A stretch of 64,000 nt of DNA from Ruminococcus_C callidus. GTDB taxonomy: Bacteria > Bacillota > Clostridia > Oscillospirales > Ruminococcaceae. Each line of letters starts with the position of its first letter. Position 1 is the first letter of the stretch. Positions 43,062 to 52,943 of this stretch are shown here, in pieces. The position numbers and the translations under genes are program-made. The stretch lies in NCBI RefSeq assembly GCF_049562855.1, contig NZ_CP186925.1, forward strand, positions 2,418,001 to 2,482,000, read 5' to 3'. Under the pieces are notes generated by a model that was not told where the DNA came from, searched no databases, and saw only the letters and a list, made by a program, of their open reading frames with translations.

Positions 43062-46000
43062 ATGAGAATGCACAAACGTAGGCAAGTAGGCTTTCAATCT
43101 GGGAGAGATTTTCAGTTACAGGAAAAAAAGCACGTCCATGTTCATTTTTCTCAACAAGTGGACGATTCCGGAAAGCTAAAAACAGGTGTACAAATTACAC
43201 GCCAGCAAAATCAAGAAATCGGGAAATATCACGGCGTTTTTCATCGTGCAGCTTCTATGCAGCATCGCATCACCGGAGATGTTCCTAAGATTTTCCCTGA
43301 CAATACCGTTACATCTGCTGCAAAGAATGTCATGAAATTTACAGGACATACTGTTCTAGCAGCGGAAAATGCTGTGATTCGTCGAAAAGACCCAGCTCAT
43401 GCAGATAATCGGCATTGGCATTTACAATTTCAACGTATGCAAGATTCTACTGGAAATCAGCATACACAAGTTCATTTCGTCCGAAAAGAAAATGAAAACC
43501 TCGGAAACACACATGGCTTATTCCATCGTGCAGCTTCCTTGCAGCATCGTATCACCGGAGATACTCCTAAGATCTTCTCCGATAGTGCTGCTGTATCTGC
43601 TGCAAAGAATGCCATGAAGTTTACAGGACACACCGTTCTGGCAGCTGAAAATGCTGTACTGCGACGTACTAGACCAGAATACGCTGATAACCGACATTGG
43701 CATCTGCAATTTCAACGCAATGCAGACAGCAGCGGAAAATTTCATACACAGGCGAAGTTTGTTCGTATAGAAAATCCTACAGTCGGTGAATATCACGGTG
43801 TATTACATCGCATTAACTCTATGCGTCACCGTATCACTGGTGATACGCCAACGATACTGCCAAATTCAGTTGCTTTTCAAACTGCAAAAAAAGCACTTCG
43901 ATTTACAGGACATACAGCATTAGCTGTAGAAAACGCTTTTATACGACGTTTTGATGCTGGTCATGCTGATAATCGACATTGGCAATTGCAATTGAAACGA
44001 ACACAAGATCAAAATGGTGGATTTCACACTAAAATGCACTTTGTGCGTACAGATGTTCCGCAATTGCAAAAAAGTCGTGGTGTGATACATAAAGCAGTCT
44101 CATTCCGTCACCGCATTTCCGGTGATATTCCATCTCTGACTAAACATCTGCAATCTCAACAACCAAAGACAAAGAAAGCTATTGTTGCAAAGGCAGCTGC
44201 ACAAGGTGCGTGGGCAGATGTAAAATTAACTGCAAAAGCAGGAATAAATACTGCATTAGCCGCTGAAACCACAGCCTTAACAATCAAAGATATTGGCTGG
44301 CGTGAAGTCAAGCGTAAAATCGCTTATAAATATCAACGTGACGTTTCCAATATAGATGATTCAAATCACGGTCTTCTTGCCAGCGGCAAAATTGTAAAGG
44401 ATGCAGTTGTTGGATTCCAGCGATTTCAGCGGCAAAAAGTTACTCTAAGGCAAGAACGTCAACGACTTGTACAGAAAAAGCAGCATACAATGCTGCTTGC
44501 GGAAAAAACAAATCAAGGCTTACAAAAGAGTGTTCATCGCCAAATAGAAAAGAAAGCTGAATTTATCAGCCGGAAAAAAGATTTCCGCATATCCAAAAAG
44601 AATGGCAAAGTCACGCCGCTTCAAAAAACTGCATTAAAAAGGCGAAAACAAGTCTATCGTTTTGAGAAAAAGAAGTATCAGAAATTCAAGCGTACTACTT
44701 ACAGGATTCAGAAAAAAGAAACCAAGGCTTATTTCCTGCAAAAGAAGATCGTAAAATTCAGCAAGCCTAAGCCGCTTATTTTTATGCCGATTAGCTATGC
44801 TGGAGCCCGTGCCAAATCTAGCAGCTGGCAAAAAGCTGTCAGTGCAGATGCTGACAATGATTTTATGCGATTAGCAGATGCCGGTGTTCGCACGGCAAGA
44901 CGCTTTCAAAAATCACCCGCCCAAAAGACAAAAAAAGCACAGAAAAAGCAAAAATCCCTACAGAAAAAATCCAGTCAAACGCAAGTCAAGTTAAAGCAGC
45001 AGGAAAGCAAATTAAAGCAATCCAGCAGCAAACAGCAGCAAAGAAAAAAGAAAGCGAACCACAAGAAAAGAACAAAAAAGAAAAGTAGTTTAAAAGAACG
45101 TTTTCGTCGTGGATTCCATAAGGGAATTGAAGAAGCCGCCAAAAAATTTATGATTCCTGCTTTACCTGTTTTATTCGGTGGTCTCATCTTTCTGGTTATT
45201 CTTGTACTGATTTTTGGTGTCTTTGCAAATTCCGGCTTTATTATGGGTACATACGCCGCTTTGGACGATTCTCTCTCCAAATCAGAAATGGTATACACCA
45301 ATTTTGCAAATAACATGAATAAAAAGGTGCTTGCTGTTGGAAATGAATCTCTATGGAAAATAGGATTAAATCAACTGGGTGTTTCTTTGGAAATCACAGA
45401 GAATTATGATGACACTCCTACTGAATTCATCTTTGGACAATCCGCTGTATTTCCTGACACTCCGGCATATGATTTCAATCCCAATCAGTTGTGGAGTTTT
45501 CTCTGTGCTTATTATTATGACTTTGACGCATCAGAGAAAGCAAAAGATAACGAAGAAGATTTTGATGTACCTTACTGGGAATATGACTCCGACACTTACA
45601 AAATTATAAAAAAGCTATTTGAGTTGGAGTACACTTTTGATTACCGGTACGATAACGCATCCAGCTGGAGTGAACTAGGTACATATACATACGATTGGAA
45701 ATTCCATTATGTGACTGGAAGTGGAACCGAAAATGGCTATCCTTACATCGATTTCAAAGCTATTCCAAATGACTTAAAAGACTTTGCAAAAGTAAAATCA
45801 AACCGCATTTATTACAATGCCGAAAATGGTGAAATTCTAAATGCCAGAAAAAAATACAAAGCAACCGGCTGGTACTTACAAGATCAACGCTACAATGTGA
45901 TTGATCCTTCCGGAAATGAATTGCCTTCATTCTACACACAAGATACAAACGCATTTCAGTATGATTACGCTTATACCGGTGGATATGGACGCTTCTATAC

Positions 46001-46949
46001 ATTTGAAAGATCAACCTATTGGATTCCCAGCAGCAAAAAAACATCTGATCCTGCCTTTTGTCCTACTGTTGCTCCCTATGACGTTGCCTTCTTCAAATTA
46101 AATAACAGTACAGATGTGTCTATCAAAAATGGTTTTTCTGGCTATTTGGGCTATAAAAGTGCTATGGAAAATAAGAATCTAATTACAGATGACTGGAATC
46201 GTCATTACGCCTATAATTCTTGGGCAAAAGTGAATGCAGAAGCTGGTGGCTTTTTGGGATATGGTTTCTGTACCTATTATCAAAAATACGAGTGGGTAAA
46301 AAATTGCACACTGTACTATACAGTGCATCAAAATTACACATTTGACGAAGCAATCAGAAAAATTCTAAGCGAGCAATCAGATGCCGCAGATCGAATTGCT
46401 TATTATGAACTTCTTTGTGGCTCCGGTAGTACTGGTTCTACTACCAATCTATTGGGCAATCATCAAACATTTCCATCCCCTGTAGATGGTGGTATTGTTG
46501 ATTTAAGTAGCGGCAATTGGATTTACAATGGCTATGGATATGATATGCACGGTTGGAATCAGGAACACTGCTCTATCAATCAGCATAACGGATTAGATAT
46601 TATTCGCAATTCCGGAAGCAGCGTATACGCCATGGTATCCGGAAAAATTACAGATTATGATCCCGATACACATTCTCTTACCATTATTTCTTCTAAAAAG
46701 GTAGACCTGTGGTATGATAAAGAGCGAAAGGTAAAAATCCTATACAGCAATGTCAAACTAAAAAGTGGATTGAATAATGGAGACATTGTAAGTGCCGGAG
46801 AAAAAATAGGTACTTCTACCAGCGACCGAAACTGCTTTACTACCAAAAATGAAAAAGCAGTCTACGACTATGTTCACGTTCAAGTATACATTAGCTATGA
46901 CTGGAACAGCTATGAAATGGCTGACCCAAGACTCCTTATCAATTATTAA
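43062..46949 (+). CDS. CD1108-like transfer protein with 94-residue repeats and M23 domain
   Basis: 1295 residues. Residues about 22-350 are three to four tandem copies of a 94-residue unit (NRHW...HRITGD...KFTGHT). A very basic Lys/Gln region follows to 690, then one membrane helix (about 693-715) and a large outside part. The last 150 residues are a LytM/M23 peptidase fold with HNGLD and YVHVQV. The usual HxH is YxH here, so the catalytic His seems replaced while the zinc ligands remain. The role would be opening or holding the cell wall at the transfer channel. Confidence 0.75.
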   Translation: MRMHKRRQVGFQSGRDFQLQEKKHVHVHFSQQVDDSGKLKTGVQITRQQNQEIGKYHGVFHRAASMQHRITGDVPKIFPDNTVTSAAKNVMKFTGHTVLAAENAVIRRKDPAHADNRHWHLQFQRMQDSTGNQHTQVHFVRKENENLGNTHGLFHRAASLQHRITGDTPKIFSDSAAVSAAKNAMKFTGHTVLAAENAVLRRTRPEYADNRHWHLQFQRNADSSGKFHTQAKFVRIENPTVGEYHGVLHRINSMRHRITGDTPTILPNSVAFQTAKKALRFTGHTALAVENAFIRRFDAGHADNRHWQLQLKRTQDQNGGFHTKMHFVRTDVPQLQKSRGVIHKAVSFRHRISGDIPSLTKHLQSQQPKTKKAIVAKAAAQGAWADVKLTAKAGINTALAAETTALTIKDIGWREVKRKIAYKYQRDVSNIDDSNHGLLASGKIVKDAVVGFQRFQRQKVTLRQERQRLVQKKQHTMLLAEKTNQGLQKSVHRQIEKKAEFISRKKDFRISKKNGKVTPLQKTALKRRKQVYRFEKKKYQKFKRTTYRIQKKETKAYFLQKKIVKFSKPKPLIFMPISYAGARAKSSSWQKAVSADADNDFMRLADAGVRTARRFQKSPAQKTKKAQKKQKSLQKKSSQTQVKLKQQESKLKQSSSKQQQRKKKANHKKRTKKKSSLKERFRRGFHKGIEEAAKKFMIPALPVLFGGLIFLVILVLIFGVFANSGFIMGTYAALDDSLSKSEMVYTNFANNMNKKVLAVGNESLWKIGLNQLGVSLEITENYDDTPTEFIFGQSAVFPDTPAYDFNPNQLWSFLCAYYYDFDASEKAKDNEEDFDVPYWEYDSDTYKIIKKLFELEYTFDYRYDNASSWSELGTYTYDWKFHYVTGSGTENGYPYIDFKAIPNDLKDFAKVKSNRIYYNAENGEILNARKKYKATGWYLQDQRYNVIDPSGNELPSFYTQDTNAFQYDYAYTGGYGRFYTFERSTYWIPSSKKTSDPAFCPTVAPYDVAFFKLNNSTDVSIKNGFSGYLGYKSAMENKNLITDDWNRHYAYNSWAKVNAEAGGFLGYGFCTYYQKYEWVKNCTLYYTVHQNYTFDEAIRKILSEQSDAADRIAYYELLCGSGSTGSTTNLLGNHQTFPSPVDGGIVDLSSGNWIYNGYGYDMHGWNQEHCSINQHNGLDIIRNSGSSVYAMVSGKITDYDPDTHSLTIISSKKVDLWYDKERKVKILYSNVKLKSGLNNGDIVSAGEKIGTSTSDRNCFTTKNEKAVYDYVHVQVYISYDWNSYEMADPRLLINY
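43125..44140 (+). repeat. Tandem 282-bp repeats encoding a 94-residue unit
   Basis: Units begin near 43125, at 43407 and 43689, with a shorter diverged fourth from 43971. They share HRITGD, FTGHT, ENA and ADNRHW. Units 1 to 3 are close at DNA level, suggesting recent duplication or gene conversion. Confidence 0.8.
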
Positions 46950-46968
46950 AACGGAAAGGCAATTTGAT

Positions 46969-47298
46969 ATGAAAGAAACTACAAAAAGGAAATTGAAGCG
47001 GCTGCATCAAAAACTGAATGAGCTGGAAGAACGCATGAAAAAAGATGCAATTGATAAACGAGCTATTCAGAAGCAGATTCAAGACATTGAAAGCACTGAA
47101 ATTTTTAATATGATTCGAAAGGGTGGATTATCCTTAGAAGTTGTTTGTGATGATCTGGAACTGGGAAAGAAGTTGCGTGAATCCGGCATAACAGCATCAG
47201 AAATTGCAGAAATGATTACATCGGAATCAAATACAGAAACAACCGCTATGAAAGAAACAAGCACAACCCAAAATGAGAAAGAGAGGAATTTCGAATGA
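46969..47298 (+). CDS. DUF4315-like small coiled-coil protein
   Basis: ATG 46969 gives 109 residues. A coiled coil (KRLHQKLNELEERMKK...IQKQIQDIEST) then FNMIRKGGLSLE, like DUF4315 proteins of clostridial ICEs. It overlaps the next gene by 4 bases. Confidence 0.65.
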   Translation: MKETTKRKLKRLHQKLNELEERMKKDAIDKRAIQKQIQDIESTEIFNMIRKGGLSLEVVCDDLELGKKLRESGITASEIAEMITSESNTETTAMKETSTTQNEKERNFE

Positions 47299-48068
47299 AA
47301 AGAAAATGGATTGCAGCACTTGCTGCACTGACAATGGCATTGCCTTTTCCCATGAGCATTTCTGCTTCTGCGGTAAATGAGGATATTCCTGCACAAACTG
47401 ATGAAAGCATGATGGGACAAGAAGAAAGCAGCAATACCGATGCAGCACAAGAATCTGCGGATCAAATTCTGGGAGAAATTCTTGACTCCAACACAGCAAC
47501 CGGAAATGCAGATGGCAACTCTGATTCGTCTCAGATTGATTATGAAAATGATCCCTACTATGATACCGAAGGAAATGCATCACTGATCGAGAATCAGAAG
47601 ATTATCTATGATTCTGATGAGATGCAGTTTATCTCTGTAACCACAAAAAATGGAAATGTATTCTACATCTTGATCGACTATACCGCTGCAAAGGAAAACG
47701 GCGGTGAAAATGTTGTTTATTTTCTGAACAAGGTAGATGATTATGATTTATATACTCTGCTGAACGATGGAAATAATTCAGATAATTCGGTAGAGGACTA
47801 CGAAAAACAGAACGGCACTGCATTTGGCAAAACCACATCTTCTATTGATGAATCCGAAAATGCAGTAGAAACAACTACTTCCACCGCTGCTGCTTCGTCA
47901 AGTTCGAAATCAGGAAACAAAAATATGATGATTATTCTTTGCGTGGTAGTTGTTATCGGTGCTGGTGCTGCAATTTTCTTCTTTAAGTTCAAAAAGAAAA
48001 AGTCTACCGTTCCAAATGATGATCTGGACTTTGATGAGTACGATGAAGATGAGGATGGTGACGAATAA
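47295..48068 (+). CDS. CD1107-like (DUF4366) secreted membrane-anchored protein
   Basis: 257 residues with a signal peptide (cut after ISASA), an acidic outside domain with FISVTTKNGNVFYILIDY and NVVYFLNKVDD, a Ser/Thr stalk, a membrane helix near 214-233 and an acidic tail. This is the CD1107 family, always beside CD1108 in these elements. Likely part of the cell-surface transfer apparatus. Confidence 0.82.
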   Translation: MKRKWIAALAALTMALPFPMSISASAVNEDIPAQTDESMMGQEESSNTDAAQESADQILGEILDSNTATGNADGNSDSSQIDYENDPYYDTEGNASLIENQKIIYDSDEMQFISVTTKNGNVFYILIDYTAAKENGGENVVYFLNKVDDYDLYTLLNDGNNSDNSVEDYEKQNGTAFGKTTSSIDESENAVETTTSTAAASSSSKSGNKNMMIILCVVVVIGAGAAIFFFKFKKKKSTVPNDDLDFDEYDEDEDGDE

Positions 48069-48071
48069 GCT

Positions 48072-48224
48072 ATGAAAAAAGTTATTGTAGGTGGAATGAT
48101 TGCAGTTGCAGTAATGGGTGTACTCTTTGCTCTCTCCATCAAGGGAGAAATTGATGCCCAGAAATATCCTGTATACATCAATGAAGCACGATTTCAGAAC
48201 AGCCGCAATCAGAAAAAAGCGTGA
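48072..48224 (+). CDS. Small single-span membrane protein, 50 aa
   Basis: ATG 48072, 3 bases after the previous stop: MKKVIVGGMIAVAVMGVLFAL then a polar tail. It fills the gap between CD1107 and topB. The function is unknown. Confidence 0.6.
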   Translation: MKKVIVGGMIAVAVMGVLFALSIKGEIDAQKYPVYINEARFQNSRNQKKA

Positions 48225-48238
48225 AAGGAGGAATTGCT

Positions 48239-50320
48239 ATGCAGCTGGTGATTGCAGAAAAGCCCAGTGTAGGACGATCAGTCGCTTCTGTAATAGGAGC
48301 AACTGAAAAGAAAGATGGCTATTTGGAAGGAAACGGGTATATTGTTACATGGTGCATTGGTCATCTGGTACAACTTGCAAGCCCAGATAAGTACGATTCC
48401 AAATACGGTACTAAAATTTCAGAATGGAGTTTTTCAACGCTCCCGATTCTTCCTGAACACTGGAAATTTGTTGTTTCCTCAACAACAAAACAACAGTTTC
48501 AAGTAATTCAGGAACTCATGCAGGATTCTCGTGTAGATGAAATCATTTGTGCTACAGATGCCGGACGAGAAGGTGAATGCATTTTCCGCTATGTTTATGA
48601 AAAAATCGGCTGCACAAAACCTTGTAAACGCCTTTGGATTTCTTCAATGGAGGATAAAGCAATCCGTGAGGGATTTTCAAATCTTCGTCCTGACAGTGAC
48701 TATGACAACTTATATGCAGCTGGACTTTGTCGGGCAAAGGCAGACTGGCTTGTTGGATTAAATAGCACACGTCTTTTTACTTGCCGTTATGGAACATTGC
48801 TTTCGATTGGGCGAGTACAAACGCCTACGCTTGCTATGATCGTACAACGTGACTACGATGTAAAACATTTCGTTAAACAGAAATTCTTTACTGTAGAGTT
48901 GGACTGCGGCACATTTGTTGCATCGTCAGAACGAATTGACGAAGAAGAATCAGCAAAAAACATTGCAGAATCTTGCAGTGGAAAAACAGCTACAATTTCA
49001 GAAATCAAAAAAGAAATCAAAACTGTAAATCCGCCGAAACTTTACGATCTAACCACGTTGCAACGTGAAGCAAATCGTCAGTACGGCTATACAGCACAAC
49101 AAGCCTTAGACTATACGCAGTCTTTATATGAACAGAAGTTGGTTACCTACCCTCGAACCGATAGCCAGTATCTAACGGAAGATATGGAACAAACCGCAGC
49201 TGATCTGATACAAACGATTTGCAATACCATATCATGCTGTCAGGGATTATCTATTCCAGAACCAAATGTAAAACGCTGCATCAATAATTCTAAAGTCTCA
49301 GATCACCATGCAATTATTCCAACAGCAGAAATTGCACATAAAAAATTAGCAGATCTTCCTGATGGCGAAAGAAATATTCTCAACCTGATTGCAGCAAAAT
49401 TGATTCTTGCAACAGCTGATCCACATCGGTATGAAGCAACTAAAGTTTCAGTTATCTGTGAAAACCACAATTTTTCTGCAACCGGCAAAGCAATTTTAAA
49501 TGCTGGCTGGAAAGCCTTTGAAATTGCAATAAAAGAAATGCTGAAAAGCAATGAGGACACTGTAAAATCTGGAGATGAAAAAACACTGCCGCCTCTCGAA
49601 AAAGGACAGGTATTTGAAAATGTAACTTCTTCTGTTATAGAGCATTATACCAGTCCTCCAAAGCCATATACAGAAGATACACTGCTAAAAGCAATGGAAA
49701 CCGCAGGAAATCATAATTATGATGAAAATGCTGATGTAGAGAAAAAAGGACTTGGCACTCCTGCCACTCGTGCTGCAATTTTGGAAACGCTGGTAAAACG
49801 AGCATACATTGAGCGAAAGAAGAAACAGATCTTCCCAACTGCAAAGGGCATTAGTTTAATCGCAGTCGTTCCAGATGAGGTAAAATCCGCACAGCTGACC
49901 GCAGACTGGGAAACTCAGCTGCAAGAAATAGAACGTGGTCAATGCAATCCAGATGATTTTATGCATGAAATCATCTCATTTGTAAGTGACATTTCTGGAA
50001 AATACAACGAAAAAGCTGAAAATGCTGCTTTTCAGACACAGCGAACAGTGATTGGAAAATGTCCAAAGTGCGGAAAGAATGTTGTCGAATGGAAAAAGTC
50101 TTTTTCTTGTGAGAATGATAAAGAAAAATGCGGATTTATCATATGGAAGTCCATCTGCAACAAAATCATTTCTGCAACACAAACAAAAAAATTACTTGAA
50201 AAAGGGAAAACCGATCTAATCAAAGGATTTAAAAGCAAAGCCGGCAACGAATTTGATGCCTATCTCATCTTAAAAGATGACAAAACCACCGGTTTTGAAT
50301 TTCCTCCACGAAAGAAGTAA
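48239..50320 (+). CDS. topB: DNA topoisomerase III (type IA)
   Basis: ATG 48239 follows AAAGGAGG; 693 residues. TOPRIM motifs LVIAEKPSVGRS and DAGREGECIF, LSIGRVQTPTLAMI, and the active Tyr at about 304 in VTYPRTDSQYL. A CPKCG...C zinc finger is at the C-terminus. ICEs of this group carry it to untangle DNA in transfer or replication. Confidence 0.92.
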   Translation: MQLVIAEKPSVGRSVASVIGATEKKDGYLEGNGYIVTWCIGHLVQLASPDKYDSKYGTKISEWSFSTLPILPEHWKFVVSSTTKQQFQVIQELMQDSRVDEIICATDAGREGECIFRYVYEKIGCTKPCKRLWISSMEDKAIREGFSNLRPDSDYDNLYAAGLCRAKADWLVGLNSTRLFTCRYGTLLSIGRVQTPTLAMIVQRDYDVKHFVKQKFFTVELDCGTFVASSERIDEEESAKNIAESCSGKTATISEIKKEIKTVNPPKLYDLTTLQREANRQYGYTAQQALDYTQSLYEQKLVTYPRTDSQYLTEDMEQTAADLIQTICNTISCCQGLSIPEPNVKRCINNSKVSDHHAIIPTAEIAHKKLADLPDGERNILNLIAAKLILATADPHRYEATKVSVICENHNFSATGKAILNAGWKAFEIAIKEMLKSNEDTVKSGDEKTLPPLEKGQVFENVTSSVIEHYTSPPKPYTEDTLLKAMETAGNHNYDENADVEKKGLGTPATRAAILETLVKRAYIERKKKQIFPTAKGISLIAVVPDEVKSAQLTADWETQLQEIERGQCNPDDFMHEIISFVSDISGKYNEKAENAAFQTQRTVIGKCPKCGKNVVEWKKSFSCENDKEKCGFIIWKSICNKIISATQTKKLLEKGKTDLIKGFKSKAGNEFDAYLILKDDKTTGFEFPPRKK

Positions 50321-50324
50321 TTCT

Positions 50325-51164
50325 ATGTTTGAAAAATTTGTAGGCACTTACATTTCCGCACTTCTCGTCACTTCATCTGTTTCACCATCTACAGAACCAG
50401 TGACAATACAGCCACATCCAGACACGTCCATTCATTGCGTTTCTGATTTGCAAGTTTCTCCAGTTTCCGTTTCATGCTTAAAAGTGACATGGACAGCAGA
50501 GCAGAACCGTGATTATACGGTTACCTGTACCATTTTAGATTCTGACATCGCATACGTTGATAATATGTGCTTTGTTTTTAAATCGAATTCTCTCTGCTAT
50601 ATTACTGGATTACGGGAAGGGACTTCCTATTCAATTGATGTGATTCCAATTGCTAAAGAAGGAGAAACATCGGAAATGCAATCCACTTGTGCATATGCCA
50701 AAACGGAACAAGTAGAAGTGATTGAAAATTTCCCGTATGAAGATGGTTGGACAAATTGCTTTGCATACGAAAATGCTGCTGGATTAACTAGGAATCCTTC
50801 TTGGTCTGCAATACGGGGATGTATTCCTGACCCGATTACAGACACTGGAATTATGCGTGATGAATACGGAGATTACTGTGTTGCAATGGGCACAAAATAC
50901 GGATATTGCAACGACAGATTTCTGATCACTCTGGAAAATGGGATTCAATTTACCGTTAAAATTTGCGATAGCAAGGGGGATGTTCCCTATCATCATTTTG
51001 GTGGTACAGGAAAATGTGTTATAGAATTTATTCATGGCAACGGACAACTTCCAAATTGTGTTGCTTTTACCGGAAACTACGGCTGCTTTTCTTGGAATGG
51101 TCTTGACTTTGATAACATTCGATCTATACAAAAAATCAACTACGGCAATCCCATTAGCTATTGA
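50325..51164 (+). CDS. FN3-domain protein with C-terminal outside domain
   Basis: ATG 50325; 279 residues. A weak hydrophobic N-terminus (ISALLVTSSVS), a fibronectin type III domain (about 38-130, VSVSCLKVTWTAEQ...ITGLREGTSYSIDVIP), then a domain with AMGTKYGYCNDRF...VEFIH-like strands resembling a small double-psi barrel. Probably exported; may bind recipient or host cell surfaces. The cut site of the signal is unclear. Confidence 0.6.
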   Translation: MFEKFVGTYISALLVTSSVSPSTEPVTIQPHPDTSIHCVSDLQVSPVSVSCLKVTWTAEQNRDYTVTCTILDSDIAYVDNMCFVFKSNSLCYITGLREGTSYSIDVIPIAKEGETSEMQSTCAYAKTEQVEVIENFPYEDGWTNCFAYENAAGLTRNPSWSAIRGCIPDPITDTGIMRDEYGDYCVAMGTKYGYCNDRFLITLENGIQFTVKICDSKGDVPYHHFGGTGKCVIEFIHGNGQLPNCVAFTGNYGCFSWNGLDFDNIRSIQKINYGNPISY

Positions 51165-51179
51165 TGAAAGGAGCGACAT

Positions 51180-52916
51180 ATGACTACTGTCGGCAATATC
51201 GACTATAAAAAAATCGAAAATCGTCAATTTGTCACTGTCGATACAGACAAAGCCGCTGACATTATTTCTGAATTGACGCAAAAGCAAGTGCCTTTTTCGG
51301 GAAGATATGATGATTCTCGATTGACATTACATTTTTCCCAAAAGGACTGGGACATTGTACAAAATGCTCTTTCTGGAGCTGCACGTCCGCATGAAAACGA
51401 TACTTCAAAAGCCCAGCAAGAATTAGATGACTTGCAGCAACAATTAAAAAGGGCTTTGGAACGTCAAAAAGAATTGGAAGAACAGGCTGCAAAAGTGCAG
51501 CAAAGTCAAGACAAGGCAGAATACACCGAATCAAGCGTATTTTCAGGGCAACCACAACCTGAACAACTTCTCCCGATCTTACAAGCAAAAGCAATCCAAC
51601 ACACTGAAAAATTAGACGCACTTTCCGAAAAAAGGACTGCATTAGAGAATAAAATTCAAACCAATCAAGGCAAAATCGATAGATTTTCAGATAAGGTACA
51701 ACGACTTATTGATACCAATCAGATGCTCCACAGTTTATTTCAAAATGCGAAAGTTCCCGGCATCAAAACTATGGCAGAAGCTGCGATTCATCGCAACGAA
51801 CAAAAGATCATAAAAATTCAAGAAAATCGAATTCCGAAACTACAAACCAAAATACAAGAGCAATCTAAAAAGATTGAGAAGATCGACAGGAAAAGCGACA
51901 TTACCCAATGTAAACTTGACAGATGCCGTTGTATTAACCAAATTATCAAGAGTTTCGGTATCTCTGACAATGCTGATAGACGACAAGCCTTTTCGCAAGC
52001 AATGGATGGGCTACATCAAACCACAATACAGCGATTGTCCTATAAATTAGATTCTTGTCAGCAGAAGATCTCTCTACTGTCTCAAAAATACATGGCAACA
52101 GACAGTGCGGCTGATAAATTGAAAATCCATCAAAAAATCAATACTCTAAAAGAGCGAAAACAAAAAATCACTGCAAAGCTGGACAAATTTCACAGTGTGA
52201 CATTGCCCTATACCAAACAATCCGGCACTACCATTGACCATGTTATTTCAGGAACTGAACAGCAATTAAGAGAAGCTGCGGAGACTGGTAAAATAAATAT
52301 GCCTGTATTTGCAGAAAAAATATGCGTAGATAATGCTGATCTTCTGCCTGAAATAGCTCTTTCTGTACCCATAGAAAAGCCCGATCCGTCTCTTATCCCT
52401 GAAATTGCAGATCTTCTAAATATGTCTGTGTCTGAGGTGGAAAGCAAACCATTGGATATTCAGGCAATGTTAAAAGACACATATACTGCTAATTACTTTT
52501 CCGATCCCTCTACTTTACAAGAAACGCTTACTTACATTATCAATCCCAATTATGAAACAAACCGTGATTTGCAAGAGCATCAAGAAAAAGATAAAACGTC
52601 TCCTGCTGTTGCTGCGAAAGAAGCGGATTCTGATTACAGAAAGCATGAACATTCACAGGAAATGCCTCTCGGAAAAACAGCTGCAACTGCAAGTAGTGTT
52701 TCTCAAAGCCACCTTCGTTCTGTAGAAGAATTGACAGAAACCAATGCAAATATGATCGATGGAATCCTCAACAATGAAAAACCAGAACCGGAGTTTGAGA
52801 AACCTCAAAAAGCAGAATTTTCTTTTTCCAGAAACAGCATGAAAGCTTTAGCAGCAAAGGTTCATGATACTCCGTCCAGTCCCCCTGAAAAGCAGAGAGA
52901 TGAACTGAAAAAGTAA
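51180..52916 (+). CDS. Long coiled-coil ICE protein
   Basis: 578 residues after AAAGGAG. Residues 10-66 form a small domain (FVTVDTDKAADIISELTQKQ, PFSGRYDDSRLTLHFS) also seen in the next gene and at 57845. Residues 75-350 are coiled coil. The C-terminal part is disordered. It may be a structural or DNA-bridging partner of the giant helicase downstream. Confidence 0.6.
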   Translation: MTTVGNIDYKKIENRQFVTVDTDKAADIISELTQKQVPFSGRYDDSRLTLHFSQKDWDIVQNALSGAARPHENDTSKAQQELDDLQQQLKRALERQKELEEQAAKVQQSQDKAEYTESSVFSGQPQPEQLLPILQAKAIQHTEKLDALSEKRTALENKIQTNQGKIDRFSDKVQRLIDTNQMLHSLFQNAKVPGIKTMAEAAIHRNEQKIIKIQENRIPKLQTKIQEQSKKIEKIDRKSDITQCKLDRCRCINQIIKSFGISDNADRRQAFSQAMDGLHQTTIQRLSYKLDSCQQKISLLSQKYMATDSAADKLKIHQKINTLKERKQKITAKLDKFHSVTLPYTKQSGTTIDHVISGTEQQLREAAETGKINMPVFAEKICVDNADLLPEIALSVPIEKPDPSLIPEIADLLNMSVSEVESKPLDIQAMLKDTYTANYFSDPSTLQETLTYIINPNYETNRDLQEHQEKDKTSPAVAAKEADSDYRKHEHSQEMPLGKTAATASSVSQSHLRSVEELTETNANMIDGILNNEKPEPEFEKPQKAEFSFSRNSMKALAAKVHDTPSSPPEKQRDELKK

Positions 52917-52943
52917 TGGAATTATAAGAGAAAAGGAGAAACG

